NCBI GenBank assembly: GCA_947561585.1
Contig: CANNZV010000330.1
Span: 236,538 to 300,537, forward strand
DNA: 64,000 nt
Source of the DNA: Caprella mutica
Taxonomy: Eukaryota > Arthropoda > Malacostraca > Amphipoda > Caprellidae
Reading direction: 5' to 3'
The notes under the pieces were generated by a model. That model was not told the origin of the DNA. It was given only the letters and a program-made list of their open reading frames with translations, and ran no database searches. Within the stretch, counting starts at the first letter, position 1. Each line of letters begins with the position of its first letter. Positions 42,901 through 57,900 of this stretch are shown in pieces. The position numbers were made by a program, and so were the translations under genes.

Positions 42901-45900
42901 CTAATTGGTTTCTTTATATATTTTAAAAACTGAATGAATACATTCAGTGACCTGCATATAGCAATGAATTTTATCGTATATATTAACAATATATGTAAAT
43001 AAAATCATGAATATTTTAAAATTTAAATGAAAATTTGTTTAAATATTTTTATGTAACTTAAGTGAAGTAAAACTCGTAAGGTGTAACTTGATATATGTGA
43101 AGACTATTTAAACCTATCATTCACGCTACTTTCAGGTACGGTAGAATTACGGTTGTGCAGATGGATGCCCACTTTTATTGATTCTCTTATATTTTGAAAA
43201 ATACTCGATATATTCGTTTTAAAATCGATAGAGGCATTGCCTAATACATGAAGACAATGTGTAAGAAAATTCTAGCAGATACACCGAGTCAATTTTTGAT
43301 AATAGACGGTTATGTGTAGTGTAATGTTATTGCATTCAAATAAGCCATTCACGCACACTCAGCCAGTTGGCTGACGGCATCTCTCTCTCCCCCAGTTGGT
43401 GAGCTAAGAAACACACACACGCGCACCTAGACACACTGCATATATATGTACTATCGTGAATGTAACTGTAGGTATTCAAGGCATGCATGTGTAGTATTTT
43501 GTCCTGATATAGAGTTTGGGCACGATGAGATGTTAGTTATTATTCACTGGCACATATTACCGGTAATTGTTCAATTGATATATAAGTTGAATTAGATTAT
43601 TTGCCTAACAGTGATCTACAGAAAATAATTACTGACAATTGTATGGGAAAAAGAATAAATGGGGAATATCGTCATTTGATATAATTATATTTGATTGTTG
43701 AAACTCGAATTACGATAATCTTCGAGCAAACAGTAGCCGATCAATCTGATTCTCAGTTAACTCGCGTGGCCGAGAAATAATGCACACTACCACACGGCAC
43801 AAAGAATCGATAGCTACTGCTTCGATGCATTACAAACCGCTGTAACCGACACGGTTTCTAATTGGCTGACTTTGCCAAGCCAGAAAAACGGTGGGAATAT
43901 GGGAATGCATTTTACATTTTGTGTTATTATTCACGATTGTAATTTCACAGAGAAATTTTTCTATATCCATTAGAGAGGAAGCCCTTCAGGTAAAAAATCA
44001 TAGAGATTAAAAATTAATCGAACACTCTTGAAAGAAGTAATATACATAGGAATTTAAAGTGGGTAGCTATCTGCCCAACTATACACGTAGGGGTTGAAGA
44101 ATTGGATTGACTGTTTTAATAACGTTTCCCATGACACAAGTGACGTTAAGTTTTATTCTTTTCAACAACAGGTCATGCATGAAACTGGTGACATTAAGTT
44201 CCCGGCAATCACGATCTGTAATCTCAATCCTGTTACCACCAAAAGTAAACTAGGAACTCACAAAACCTACGCTGCTTTTGTCGCCCTACAGAAAGAAAAT
44301 GAAGAACCAGGTAAGCTTTGATGTATCATCCACCCAAGAAATTATGATCGATGGTAGAAAGATCATCTGTCCACAATGATCTACGATGTATCGTAATATA
44401 TCATACAATTTGAATTGATCGTCGGACATTGTCGTTAATAATGCCCGACGATATTATAATTATAATATTTTACGATGAAATGCCATCAATATTTACCGTA
44501 ATTGAGACTAACAGGCAAATTTCTGACGGCTATTTTCAAGATTTGATAGTTGCTGCTACATTTCTACTAAATGAAATTAGTTTTAAATATCCTAATATCG
44601 AATAAATTAATAGTTTGCATTTATTTTATTCATTTACTTTCACCTTAATAGTGAAAAAAAAAACGATTTAGAAGTTCGATAATTTCTTATACTCTAATTG
44701 ACATTTATGTGAATTACGTTTATTTGAAATAATTTTAATTTCATTTAGTAACTAAGATTCAATTAAAAAAAAATTTTATAAAAAAAAATATAATAATAAA
44801 AATAAAAAAATATAAAAAAAATATGTTTTTTTCAGACTGCAACATGGAATTCGATGAATTGCACGACCCACACTACAAAGGTAAATTCATTGTCTGATAC
44901 ATAAACCTATCATTAATTTCAATAACGGCACATCTCAAAAATGTTCAATATCGCTCAATTATTTCAGTAACGGCATATTTAAAAAATGTTCATATAAAAA
45001 ATGTTCAACAATTTCAATAAAAGCATATATCAAGAATATTTATATCTCTCAATAATTTCAATAATTCAATAATGGCATGGAAGTTCATATAGCTCATTAA
45101 ATTCAATAACGCCATATTTAAAAAAATGTTCAAATCGCTCATTATTTTCATTCATAACTGGATATCTCAGAAATGTTGATTTTTTCACTGGACGAGATTT
45201 CAATTTGGTTCCCCTATTAATAAAATCATAGTATTAAGTTTATATGAATTTTTCTTTGGTAAAAAATGTTAGTAAACAATCTCATAATGGTATAATAGAT
45301 TCGTTATTTCTGTACGTAAAAGATACATTTGAGCTATGACGTAATTGAAATTATTTTACACTTTTTGAGTAATTACACTATTAACAATTGCTAATCAGTT
45401 TGTTACTAAATAATTAAAATGAGTTTAGCAAAAAAAGATATAATGTTTGGCTTCATGTCTATCAGCTTCTCATACACTAAATAATCACAAACAAACCGGC
45501 AGTCAGAGAAAATTACAAAAAATTTCCTCACACTTATTACTATCTTATAAAAAAAGCGAGTCTCGATGATTTTGAAAATAAATTATTGGGCCGATTTAAC
45601 GCAGAAGCCGTTCGCAATTTACGAAAAGATGACCAAATTTTCGTGCAAAAAGTTTAAACCTCCTATCGATAATTATACATCTTTTTGTAACTTTCTATCT
45701 TTGATGTCTATATTTAATTCATTATTTTATGCACAGATACTCTATATACTTATAATAGCTCATTTTTTTTAAAGTAAAGATAATTAAAGACATAATGATG
45801 GTTCTGTATATATCAGCATTTACGTTTTTATTTGTAATCTTAATTGTTATCATAAATTATGGTACTATTTTTATTCGCATAACTCAAAAAGCATTCAACC

Positions 45901-48900
45901 AATTTTTCTGAAATTTGGTGAGACGAATGCCTGTGCGCTCTACGAATGCCTGTGCTAGTTTCACTATTATTTTAATTGGTCTCCCTGATACATGAATTAG
46001 GTATCATGGATATTTGAATGTATCATGGATACATGAATTTTATCATGGATACCTATTGAAATAAAAGTCAAATAAATATTTCATTTATTATATGTTTGAA
46101 GATGTGGAACTGTCTAATGATTCGTAACTTACCCTATTCTAGAAAGTAACACATAACTAAGGAGTTTGGTAGTGAATACTAAATGAACGAAATTAAATAT
46201 AATGTAATAGCGTGATTTAATTCAAAACCCCACAAAATGATGTATAAATAAAATATCAAAATATACTAGCTAACTCTTTTAAATTTTTGTGATAATTAAC
46301 CAATATTTCTTTGATTTTCAAATTTAATAAATATTAATTTTGTACAAAGTGACCAATACTCAGTGTAATGAATACTCAATAATATTTACCGGGGAATATA
46401 ATTTAATATGGTCTGAGTTACTTTCAATCTAAAACTTAAGATTACAATAAAACAATACGATTTGATCGCCATCATCTTCCAATAGTCAAAAATATTTTTC
46501 TAATTATTAGTAGGGTTGTGACATTGCATATTTTGCATATGCTTTTCTAAAACGCATATGCTTATTTGATTCGCATATGCATTCATCAACAAGCATATGC
46601 AATTATTAATATGCATATGCATTTAACAATATGCATATGCTTTTACTAATTTGCATATATGCATTTACCAATATGCAAATGCATTTACCTATATGCATAT
46701 GCATTTGCCAATTTGCATATGCATTTATAAGCATGCATATACTTTTATAAATATGCCTATCCTGAAGCTGTCTGGAACGAATGGAAGAGAAGTGAGTGGC
46801 GTACATTGGGCCCCAAACTGTTGTAATTTGGATTATGGATTGTTTTTTTTTTCATTTTTACTATATTTACCATTTTTTAACGCTACTTGCAGTTTTAAAG
46901 GATGGTTATGCTCTTCAACTACGAGGTCTTTGATTTTTGGGTTTGGTAGGCTCGTAGGGTTCATTTTCTATCACCTCTTCATTTTCCTCTTCCATCCGTA
47001 AGAGCAGCCACCGTTGTTTTATGTCCCCTTTCGTCACTGCATTCACTGAGTAGCTTTTCTGCATCCATGAGCATTGTCAACGACAGTAGTAAGTGACTTA
47101 GTTCCATATAGAACCACTTTCCTTTCTGACTGCTTCTTCTAGTCCCTTGTATTGAATTTCCTTTTGATGTCAGCGATATGGCCTTTGGTTCCGAAGCAGA
47201 CGTTAAACCCATACTAAATTAAATATTAATATGAATTTGCATATATTATGAATTATCATGCATTTAATAGTAATGTTCCAAATTTAAAATGTCAAGTATT
47301 TCAAAAGACTTCAGTGTTTCAGAGAACGACACATTATATTGTTGGCACTATAGGATACTATATTAGTGAAGTGAATTTTCATGGCTACCAGTTATTTAAG
47401 AGCAGAAACTAAGAATCACGGGAAACGGACTATTCCCAGCCGGACTATTACTCTTCCCCGCCAGGACTTCCCCCCCCCCCGGATTTATTTAAAATTAGAC
47501 TCTGGAAGATAAGATAATTTAATGTTGCAATTCTATATTTAATTTTCGAAAATAAATAGTTTTGACAAATAAATCCGTTGCCACGAAATTATATACCGAA
47601 GTCTGCCGTCTCATATAACAGACCTTATTTTATTTTTTTTCTTCTTTAATATTATTGTCACATGGGAATAGGTTCCTAGTTGAATGAAAATGGGTCACCA
47701 CCAACTTTTTGAACCGAACCAGTTTTGAATTTGTTACTCCTCTATTATTAGTTTTCATTGGAGAATTTTATGGAAAATGTACGACAATATTTATAAATCA
47801 TTCTGAAACCTGACTACGCGAAAAGTCTTGATTTAAGGATTTCTACACTCTAACTTACTTAGGTATTTACATAATAATGGCTAAACAATTGTAAGATTTT
47901 TAAGGTACAAATATTAAATATACATATTAGATAAAGGACACTAAAAAAGAGGTTAATATTTAGAGTAATAAAAATTTATAGTACGTTTATATTAATTATG
48001 AGGTTAATTAATAAATTAATTTTAAATAATAATAATAAAGTTTATTAATGATCTGTAAAAGCGTAAATTTGAAAGAGTAGTTATGTAAAGCTGAAAAATG
48101 AAATAATAAATTCATGATATAGAAGACTACCGAGTTTAAATAACTGAACTAATCGAAGTTGCTTAGAGTACCTTGCGGCACTTGGTAACCCTTATAGTAT
48201 TGCAATAATGTTCGTACTTTGTAGCATCTCCTAATTATATACGAAAATACGAAGGCACAGTCTTAAAATCGAACGAACAATATGGGCACATAATTACGGG
48301 AATCAAATTCTGTTAATAAAGTGTGTTTTCTATTAATTAATTAATTAACTTTGTGTTTCATGAAACTCATACTTTAATAACCTAAATTACTGATATATTA
48401 TTCAGCGGGGAAAATCCTGACGAGGAATAGTCCGGCGGAGAAAAGTCCTACTGCCATACTGACCACCTGTGTCTATAATCTAACTATTATTATCCTATTC
48501 TTTATTTACATTACTGTGAGTGTTACTTTTAGCTTGATGGCGCCATATAGTTAACAATATTCTTTAATTTTCGAACAAAAATTTAAAATCATATTCATTA
48601 GGTAAACAAAATGATAGAACACATAAAGGTATACTGTATGTATAACAAATAAATTAGGGTGTTTGTTTAACCTCCCACCAGATATGAACAGCTGGAAGTG
48701 CATATATTGCCTTCCTTTCAGTTTCAAATGCATATGCCTTTTCTTATATGCATTATCTTTAAGAGCATATGTTTTATCTGCAAAACATATGCGTTTCCTA
48801 AAATGCATATGCGTTTTCTCAAATGCATATGCGTTTTCTCAAATGCATATGCGTTTTCTCAAATGCATATGCGTTTTCTCAAATGCATATGCGTTTTCTC

Positions 48901-51900
48901 AAAAAGCATAAAACCTGTTGCATATGCAGTATATTTCCCAGTGCATATACTGCATATATGCAAATGCATAATGTCACAACCCTAATTATTAGTATCTTTA
49001 GTTACCTATGATGACATCCTTTTTCTTTTACTACGTAAAGGAAGAGCTATATTTAGCTATGTTCTCAAATTTCAAAATATTGATTGAAAATTTCACGCAT
49101 TTGCTTCTAACATTTCATCTGTCCGTCATATTAAATATAAATTGCTATAATTATAACCAATAACTTTTGCTCCAGCGTTTATTCCAAAACCTAGGAAAGC
49201 TTCTCTTCAATACCAAAGCCTATTTAAACACTTTTATAACATAACTTGAACTTAGGACCACTGTCCTACAGGCCATATAGCTTGCTTCGACCTCAGCTGA
49301 AGTCAAGTGGGAATCGAGACATTAGTTAGCCTACCTACAGTGGTAGGTGAAGTAATTGAAGTGGGAATGAGGACATTAGTTAGCATAGCTACAGTGGTAG
49401 ATGAAGTAATTGAAGTGGGAATGAGGACATTAGTTAGCATAGCTACAGTGGTAGGTGAAGTAATTGAAGTGGGAATGAGGACATTAGTTAGCATACCTAC
49501 AGTGGTAGGTGAAGTAATTGAAGTGGGAATGAGGACATTAGTTAGCATATAGCTACAGCGGCTGGCTAAACTTAGGAAGATCCTCATTCTCCAGTTCAAA
49601 ATCCAGCCATCTGGAGCAATTATCTCAACCTTACCAACCAAACAATAAATTTAACATCTTGTAAATTTATAATATTTGAGCTAAATCTTAATCATGACTT
49701 TCCTCATCAAACATGAAACTACATGAAACCAACCACTATAAAATACTTCAGAAGCGATGAACCAAAATCAATTAAAATGCGATTATATCCTGCTGACTGC
49801 GCATTGCAAAAAACCCAAGAATACTTGTGAGAAGAAGCCTTCTCACAAGTGAATAGAGTTCAGATGCATGGATAAAATTGTTCATACTTGAATTTTTAAT
49901 TTAATAAAGATAGTTCATATTGCACTGCCTTAATTTTTCCTCATAACCTAAAGAGGAGGCATTTCTAAATATTTCACTCAATGATATCTCATGCAGACTA
50001 CTGCAAGAATTCTTTCGACATGGACTGCAGTTCTGGAAAACCATTGGACAGTCCTAGTAATATGGAAAATATATCGGTAGAAGTTTGTGAGTTAATTGAT
50101 ATAGCTAATAATTTTGCAACATTAAAGTGATGAATAGCTTAATCTAATAATAGGTTGGGTGCCTAAATTATACTTTGATTTAATATTACAGTTGGATCTA
50201 ATGATGGAAAAAAATTTACAAGTCTTGCAGTTGGTTCTGGTGTTGAAGGAAGTATTACCGATGTTGATGCAAATAATACTGTTGATGATACAAGTATTAT
50301 TGGAGTTGATGCAAACTACTTGTACGGCACTGGTTCTGATGCAAGTAATACTGGTGAAGATGCAAGTAATACTGGTGTAGATGCAAGTAATACTGGTGAA
50401 GAAGCAAGTAATACTGGTGAAGAAGCAAGTAATACTGGTGAAGATTCAAGTAATACTGGTGAAGATTCAAGTAATACTGGTGAAGATTCAAGTAATACTG
50501 GTGAAGATTCAAGTAATACTGGTGAAGATGCAAGTAATACTGGTCAAGATTCAAGTAATACTGGTGAAGATGCAAGTAACACTGCTAATGATAAAAATAA
50601 TACTGGTGATGATGCAGTTGATGCTGAGCTGGATACCTTGCACCTCAGTCATGTTAAATCAAAGACTATTCGAATTCAGAAGAATCTGGAAAATACTTCC
50701 GATCAAATGTCAAATTTAACAAACACAAGTGGAAGACTATCGCCAGGTGAAATATAAAATATTTTAAATTAATATTCTTAACAATATACCAAAGAAATAT
50801 TTCAATCTTAAAGAACTTATTGCTTCCCATATAATTATATAAAGAGTTGACGATTATTATTGTTGGTAGGAATTACATTGCCCCAGTATTGTAAAAACAT
50901 TGCCAATAGAGTGTAAAGTACAATACCGCCTCATTATTGTTACAATTTTGATGTAATGATGTATCAAGAAACTTACTGTACTATATAACTGTTTCAGAAA
51001 TAACCAACAAAGAAATCAAGAAAAATTTGAATATAAATGTGAGTATACGGAAATTAATGAAAATATACCTATGTTGTCTTTTCTACGCTCAGAATACAGG
51101 TCTTGGATCGAATGGAGTATTGGTTGAACGTAAAATTAATCTGACGGGTAATTTTTTTAATTTAAAGTTGACCGAATGGAGAATTGGCCGAACGTGAAAA
51201 ATTTATAGAATGGATTATGGTTGAACGTGAAATTGTTAGAATGGAGAAATGGTCAACCGTGAAATTGTTAGAATGGAGAAATGGTCAACCGTGAAATTGA
51301 TAGAATGGAGAAATGGTCAACCGTGAAATTGATAGAATGGAGAAATGGTCAACCGTGAAATTGATCGAATGGAGAATTGGTCAACCGTGAAATTGATCGA
51401 ATGGAGAAATGGTCAACCGTAAAATTGATCGAATGGAGAAATGGTCGAACGTGTAATTGATAGAATGGAGAATTCGTCGAATGAAAATTGATCCAATGGA
51501 CAATTGGTCGAAAGTAAAAATTGATCGAAAGGAGAATTTATTGCATAACAATTGATCGATAGGAAAATAAATCCATTAAGGAAAATCAGCTTCTTAAATC
51601 AAAGGAAGGATAAGTGAATACGTATTTGGGGGATAAAACATGATACAAATATCATCTAAGTTCTTTTGTATTATTCTTTTTTGAACTTTTCTGTAAAATA
51701 TAGACACAGTCTGGTTTTGAATGAAAAGGATTTCATTTGTAAGTTACTTTCTAAACCAGGGTTTCCCAAATTAAAGTGGTCTGCTGAGAACCTATCAACC
51801 AGAGGTAGGTTCATGGCGAACCCCCTTTTGGTTCGTGGCTTTTTCGACCATTATCAGTAGTTGTATAGTTTCCTTTTATAATCGAGGTTGTCCTTTAATG

Positions 51901-54900
51901 TAATTAATTATTTTTAAGTAGAAAAATACTGATGTAAATGTTATTACATGTATTATACACGGTATATAATAGTAAATAATATTCCCCTTTTATTAGTTTT
52001 CTATGAGATACATTTAAAGAAAATAGAAAGTAAAGAACAACATGGACTATTACAAAAAGTAGATTTAAATTGAATTCTTGATATAATATCCTTCAATTAT
52101 TGGTGATGTTGAAATAGTAGCGTAGTCAACCTTATTCAATGCATTTTCTATGAATTTTTTTTTTTGAGTTTCAATGATAGACTTAATTATTATATTAAAC
52201 CATAATATAAATTTATTACATATATTATTCACAATTCAATGAATATTTATTTTTATTTATATAAAAATAAAAAAAATATTGTCATTACTATGTGTGATAA
52301 ATAGTGTAACTACTAACTAGTTACGAAAAGGATCCGAATTATTTATCATTTGTTGAGAATTTTCTATCCACTATTGCACAATATTGAAATATATAAATAT
52401 TTTCAATTGTTACAACTTTTGATATATTTTCCATAATTGCATAATAATTTGCAATACACTTTATATATATTTATCAATTTATATTCATTTCCTGAAGTAA
52501 AGACACTCTTATGTTATACATCTGAAAGGTGGTCCGTGGTTATTTAGTAATTTTCAGTTTAGGTTCGTGAGAAATGAGAGTCTGGGAACCACTGTTCTAA
52601 ACGATGTCTTCAAGACGTTGTTAGGGTCACGCAGGTAAATTGCGGCCCTCTCAAGAGAGTCTCTAAAATATTCTGAATTGAAATTACATTAAAATGTTGC
52701 ATAGCTATCAAAAGAAGCACAGTGCATGCTATAACTTATTAATTTAAGTTTTGAGGTGTGTTTTGCAGCTATGGTGTTTCAGTTGTTAGAGGCCGCAGTT
52801 AGTGAGTGGGCCGTAATTTTACCTGCGTGACCCTATACCGCACTGATTGTTTTTTATTGGATAACAGAGTCACAGACAATATAATTAGTAATTAAAAAGA
52901 TCATATTTCAATGCACAACATAATTGAATATAATTTGTTAATGAATTTATTTAACTTTCATGTTATCTAGAATCTTATCTAACTACAAAAACTGAAAGAT
53001 CTCAAAATATAATAAATTTAAAAGATATAATTCTTTGTTAAATCAAAACATTTGATTGAAGTAATATTTTTTTTGTAATTTTATTTTTGGCCAATTTTCC
53101 ATTCGATTAATTCTCCATTTGATTAATTATACTCCATTCGATCCATTATCCGTTCAATCAATTCTCCACTCAATCAATTATTATTTTCCATTCAATAAAA
53201 TATTTTCCATTCAATCAATTCTTCATTCAATAAATTCTCCAATACGCTCATAATATAGTCAAATTATTGAAAAACCTAGTCGAAAACAGTATAATCGCCG
53301 ATCGTCTGCATTAAATCGGTGAATATTATCGTTGAAAAATCTTCTATCTACGATGATAGGTATACGATTCAACGTAAATATAATATTTGGATTTAGTTAC
53401 TGAGATTTTATTATATTATTTAAACACTTACTGTCCATCAATGTTCTTCTGACATTCCCAACAAAAAATCGTGAAAATAATGTCTAAAATAATGCTATAT
53501 ACCGTAATGTATAATACGAAATCATAAATTTTCCAACTGTGCTGGACTGTAGGTGTATGTGCTCTAAAAAGCTAATCTAACTCATCAGGTTCCATCAGTC
53601 GAAAGAGTCAAACAAGATCACAAGAGAGCAGAAGATGGAGCGTATAAATACAAACATAGGAAGAAAAGATCAATCATGGAAGGTTAGATATATAATTAAT
53701 AGGTAGGTACTAAATCAGGACACTGTTAACGATTTTGGGACACAGTAAATCCCCAATGAAGAAACTGTTAACAATATAGGGACACAGTAATTACCCCAAT
53801 GAGGACACTGTTAACAATATAGGGACACAGTAAGTACCCCAATGAGGACACTGTTAGCAATATAGAGACACAGTAAGTACCGCAATGAGGACACTGTTAG
53901 AAATATAGGGACACATTATGTGTCCCATTGAGGACACTGTTAGAAATATAGGGACACAGTAAATGCCCCAATGAGGACACTGTTAGCAATATAGGGACAC
54001 AGTATGTGTCCCAATGAGGACACTGTTAGAAATATAGGGACACAGTAAATGCCCCAATGAGGACACTGTTAGCAATATCGAAACACAGTAAATGCCCCAA
54101 TAAGGAACCTTTAAGCAGTATAGGGACACAGTAAGTACCATAATGAGACACTGTTGGCAATATTGAAACACTGTATACACCCCGATCAAGATACTGTTTG
54201 TAAAAGAGAAACACAGTCAGTACCCCAATTATGACACTATATATTAGTAAGATAGGGACATAGTTTTCCTATACCTTTCGTACAGTTATAGTGAATATAG
54301 TTAGATCATCTGAAAGTATTTTTCCAAACCATTGGTTGGCGTTGTGAAACATGTTTCTCATATAATCTTACCCTATAATCTCTCGATCAAAAACTCATAA
54401 GTAAATTCTGACTTTTATTGCAGATAAATCTATAGCAATACCCATGAACATGACCATTTTCCGTTACCGCCTGAAATGCAATTTAGTGTTCCAATATTTG
54501 ACTTATGTTGCGGAACAGAGTAAGATGATAAGCCAGGACTCTCAACACTCTTTCGCAAGTAATGGTGTGAAGTTTGGAGACATGTCACAGTGTCCATTTC
54601 AAGGTGAGAATCGACTACAACATCTTTATAAATAAGTGACACAATGTTTTCTATAATTTTCTCATTCATTATTCAAAATTGAAAATATTACTAATTGTGC
54701 TGGATAAAAGTTTTCGAAATTTATATATATTCACCTTAATTTATCGTTTTATTCATTTATGAGACAGTTATAAATCGATTGAACCAAAACTTTATAGATA
54801 AGCAAAATAGAAATCTTTATCTTTGATTATCTAAATAATCTACTCAATCTGTTCATTTTTAGTGCAGAGATCTAGAGTTTTCTACTCTACAGTGTGTAAG

Positions 54901-57900
54901 AGAATTCTCCATAACGACATATTTGGTTTCTTCGAAAACGTGACGAATGGTTTGTACTAAAAAAAGATAATTCTCCTTAACCCTAATGAGTTAGACGTGT
55001 GTTTTCTAGGCACACATTTTCTCAATTACTTTATATCTTTCATGTTATTCATTTAAATTTACTGGCCTTTCTTGACTTTGTTCCTACATAAATACCAAAT
55101 ATATTTTTGTATTCAAAAGTTAAAAAATATTTACTTATCGGTGTAAATTAGCGTTAATCACGTACATTATGGAATAAATTGAACTTAAGTGACGTGTGGC
55201 AATGTAGGAATACAGTTTGGTTAGCCAATACACGAGCATTATTCCATGTATTTGTGTAATAGAGACAAATGTGCGAGCTGCGATTGGCTCACACTCCACC
55301 CAATCACAGTTCAGCTTTCTCAGTTGCCAATGTCTTATATACCTATGTATTTATTTCTCCTTATATATATTCAATATTTTTACTTGAAATTTGGAACACA
55401 TTATCTTAGTATATATACTAACAACTTGTAAAAAATACAGTACCGTAGGTTTATATATAAGACATGTGTTTTTTTAACACATATTCAAACTCTCCCGTTG
55501 TTTTTGACAGTTAAACTCATTAGGGTTAACACTAATTAGAAATGTTTATGATGCATATATATCACAACTTCTTCGTATTCGAACACTTATAGTACTCGGA
55601 AAATGTTAGTTAACAAATGACATGATAGCTCAATCGCAAATTTCTGGAGGACAAGTTGTTTCATGACCTATGTTGACTCCGACTTGCTTTCAGAGACTAT
55701 GAATGACCGACTACCAATTATATTCAGCTTACATCCATTTCAAAGTTGTTCCTTCTTTATAAAGTTTTCATGTCAATAATATATATAATATATATATACA
55801 CACACATTGAAAACCTAAAAATACTATTACAGAAGTGAAAATCACTAGCTTCAGATTGGCAGGGGTTGTGAAGTATGCAAAATTTTCTTGTTCTTCCTCT
55901 CCAGACTGGTTATTCCATTATCAAGGTGTGTTGTGCGGTTTACGAACAGTTGGCCGAATGAAACTGAAATGACATTTTGCCGTTATATAACCGTTAATAT
56001 AACTTTATATAATAACTATGCCAGCACAGCCATTTTAGTTGCAATGAAATCCATGATTATGAATAAATTCAAATTTTTGAGCAATATCCATATCCAGAGT
56101 TCAGGGTGCATCCGTAGAATTGAGTGGTAAGGTGTATGATGAGTAAGATTAATTAGGAGAGTACGTCAATATGAAAATAATAGGATAACCACTTCATTCT
56201 CTAAATTCAGAAAGAATTATTGTTATAACTGTCCTAAATATAAATTGGAACTTTTCTGTTTGCTGGGCGCACAGAAAATAATCAAAATAAAATAATAAAT
56301 TAAAATGGTATCATACTTACTGACTTTTAAAATGGATTTATTCAATTAGAAGTAATACAGACTTGATATATTAAATAATATATTTTGATAAGTTCTGTTT
56401 CGTGGGCGCATAGGAAAAGAAAATAGTAATAGAAAGATGATAACAATATCTGTTTCTTGGGCGCATTCATAATAACAATATAACTAACGATAATAACAAA
56501 TTCATTGGATAAATCGACATTGTGAAATCAAATAACTTATTTAGAAGATATATTATCAAAGAGAGGTGTTCTCATAAAGCAGAGGGAATTAAAAATCAGA
56601 AGTCAGTAGGTAAGTATGATACCATTACAATTTATTATTTTATTTCGATTATTGTCCGTGCGCCCAGCAAACAGAAAAAGTCCTATAAATTTATGATAAA
56701 TTCAATTGTTTCAAGAGCACTGTATTGTAAACTAAAATAATTAATATCCTAATATTACCAAAATTAAACGTCATGATCTCCAACAGAAAATCACTTGATC
56801 GACTACCCCACCAATCTAACGAGTAAAAGAATACGAATTCTGATAGAGAATAGCAACACCCACGACTTGAGTGATATATCTGGACGGTATACGCCAACAA
56901 AAAAAGAATCGCAAAAAGACGATATAAGGAGACCACGTGAAGACTTCATTGACACTTGTAGTATGAACAGGAAGCATTGCAGTTACAAGTGAGTGTGAAC
57001 AGCAAGCATTGCAGTTACAAGTAAGTGTGAACAGCAAGCATTGCAGTTACAAGTGAGTGTGAACAACAAGCATTGCAGTTACAAGTAAGTGTGAACAGCA
57101 AGCATTGCAGTTACAAGTGAGTGTGAACAACAAGCATTGCAGTTACAAGTAAGTGTGAACAGCAAGCATTGCAGTTACAATTAAGTGTGAACAGCAAGCT
57201 TTGCAGTTACAAGTGAGTGTGAACAGCAAGCATTGCAGTTACAAGTAAGTGTGAACAGCAAGCATTGCAGTTACAAGTAAGTGTGAACAGCAAGCTTTGC
57301 AGTTACAAGTGAGTGTGAACAGCAAGCATTGCAGTTACAAGTGAGTGTGAGCAGCAAGCATTGCAGTTACAATAAGTGTGAACTGCAAGCATTGCAGTTA
57401 CAAGTAAGTGTGAACAGCAAGAATTGCAGTTACAAGTAAGTGTGAACAGCAAGCATTGCAGTTACAAGTAAGTGTGAACTGCAAGCATTGCAGTTACAAG
57501 TAAGTGTGAACAGCAAGCTTTGCAGTTACAAGTGAGTGTGAACAGCAAGCATTGCAGTTACAAGTGAGTGTGAGCAGCAAGCATTGCAGTTACAAGTAAG
57601 TGTGAATGTCAAGCATTGCAGTTACAAGTGAGTGTGAACAGCAAGCATTGCAGTTACAAGTGAGTGTGAACAGCAAGCATTGCAGTTACAAGTAAGTGTG
57701 AAGTGCAAGCATTGCAGTTACAAGTAAGTGTGAACAGCAAGAATTGCAGTTACAAGTGAGTGTGAACAGCAAGCATTGCAGTTACAAGTAAGTGTGAACT
57801 GCAAGCATTGCAGTTACAAGTAAGTGTGAACAGCAAGCATTGCAGTTACAAGTAAGTGTGAACAGCAAGCATTGCAGTTACAAGTAAGTGTGAACAGCAA

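Larger units (their letters stand above)
51108..53255. mobile_element. ~2.1-kb element with inverted arrays of gaatggagaaatggtc words
   Basis: At 51,108-51,560 a 32-bp word pair (gaatggagaaatggtcaacc, gtgaaattgatc) repeats about 11 times. At 53,093-53,245 the complementary words (ccattcgattaattctcc) appear. Two unrelated elements (51,757-52,594 and 52,624-52,833) are nested between. It sits in an intron of gene B. Confidence 0.65.

Noticed and set aside
45566..45772. 68-residue open frame (MILKINYWADLTQKPFAIYEKM)
   Set aside because: Not similar to anything I recognise, no splice sites in register, and A+T-rich; probably a decayed repeat.
49303..49641. Open frame MVGKVEIIAPDGWILNW with TNVLIPTSITSPTTVG repeats
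   Set aside because: A 54-bp intronic minisatellite is open in several frames; there is no evidence of a gene.
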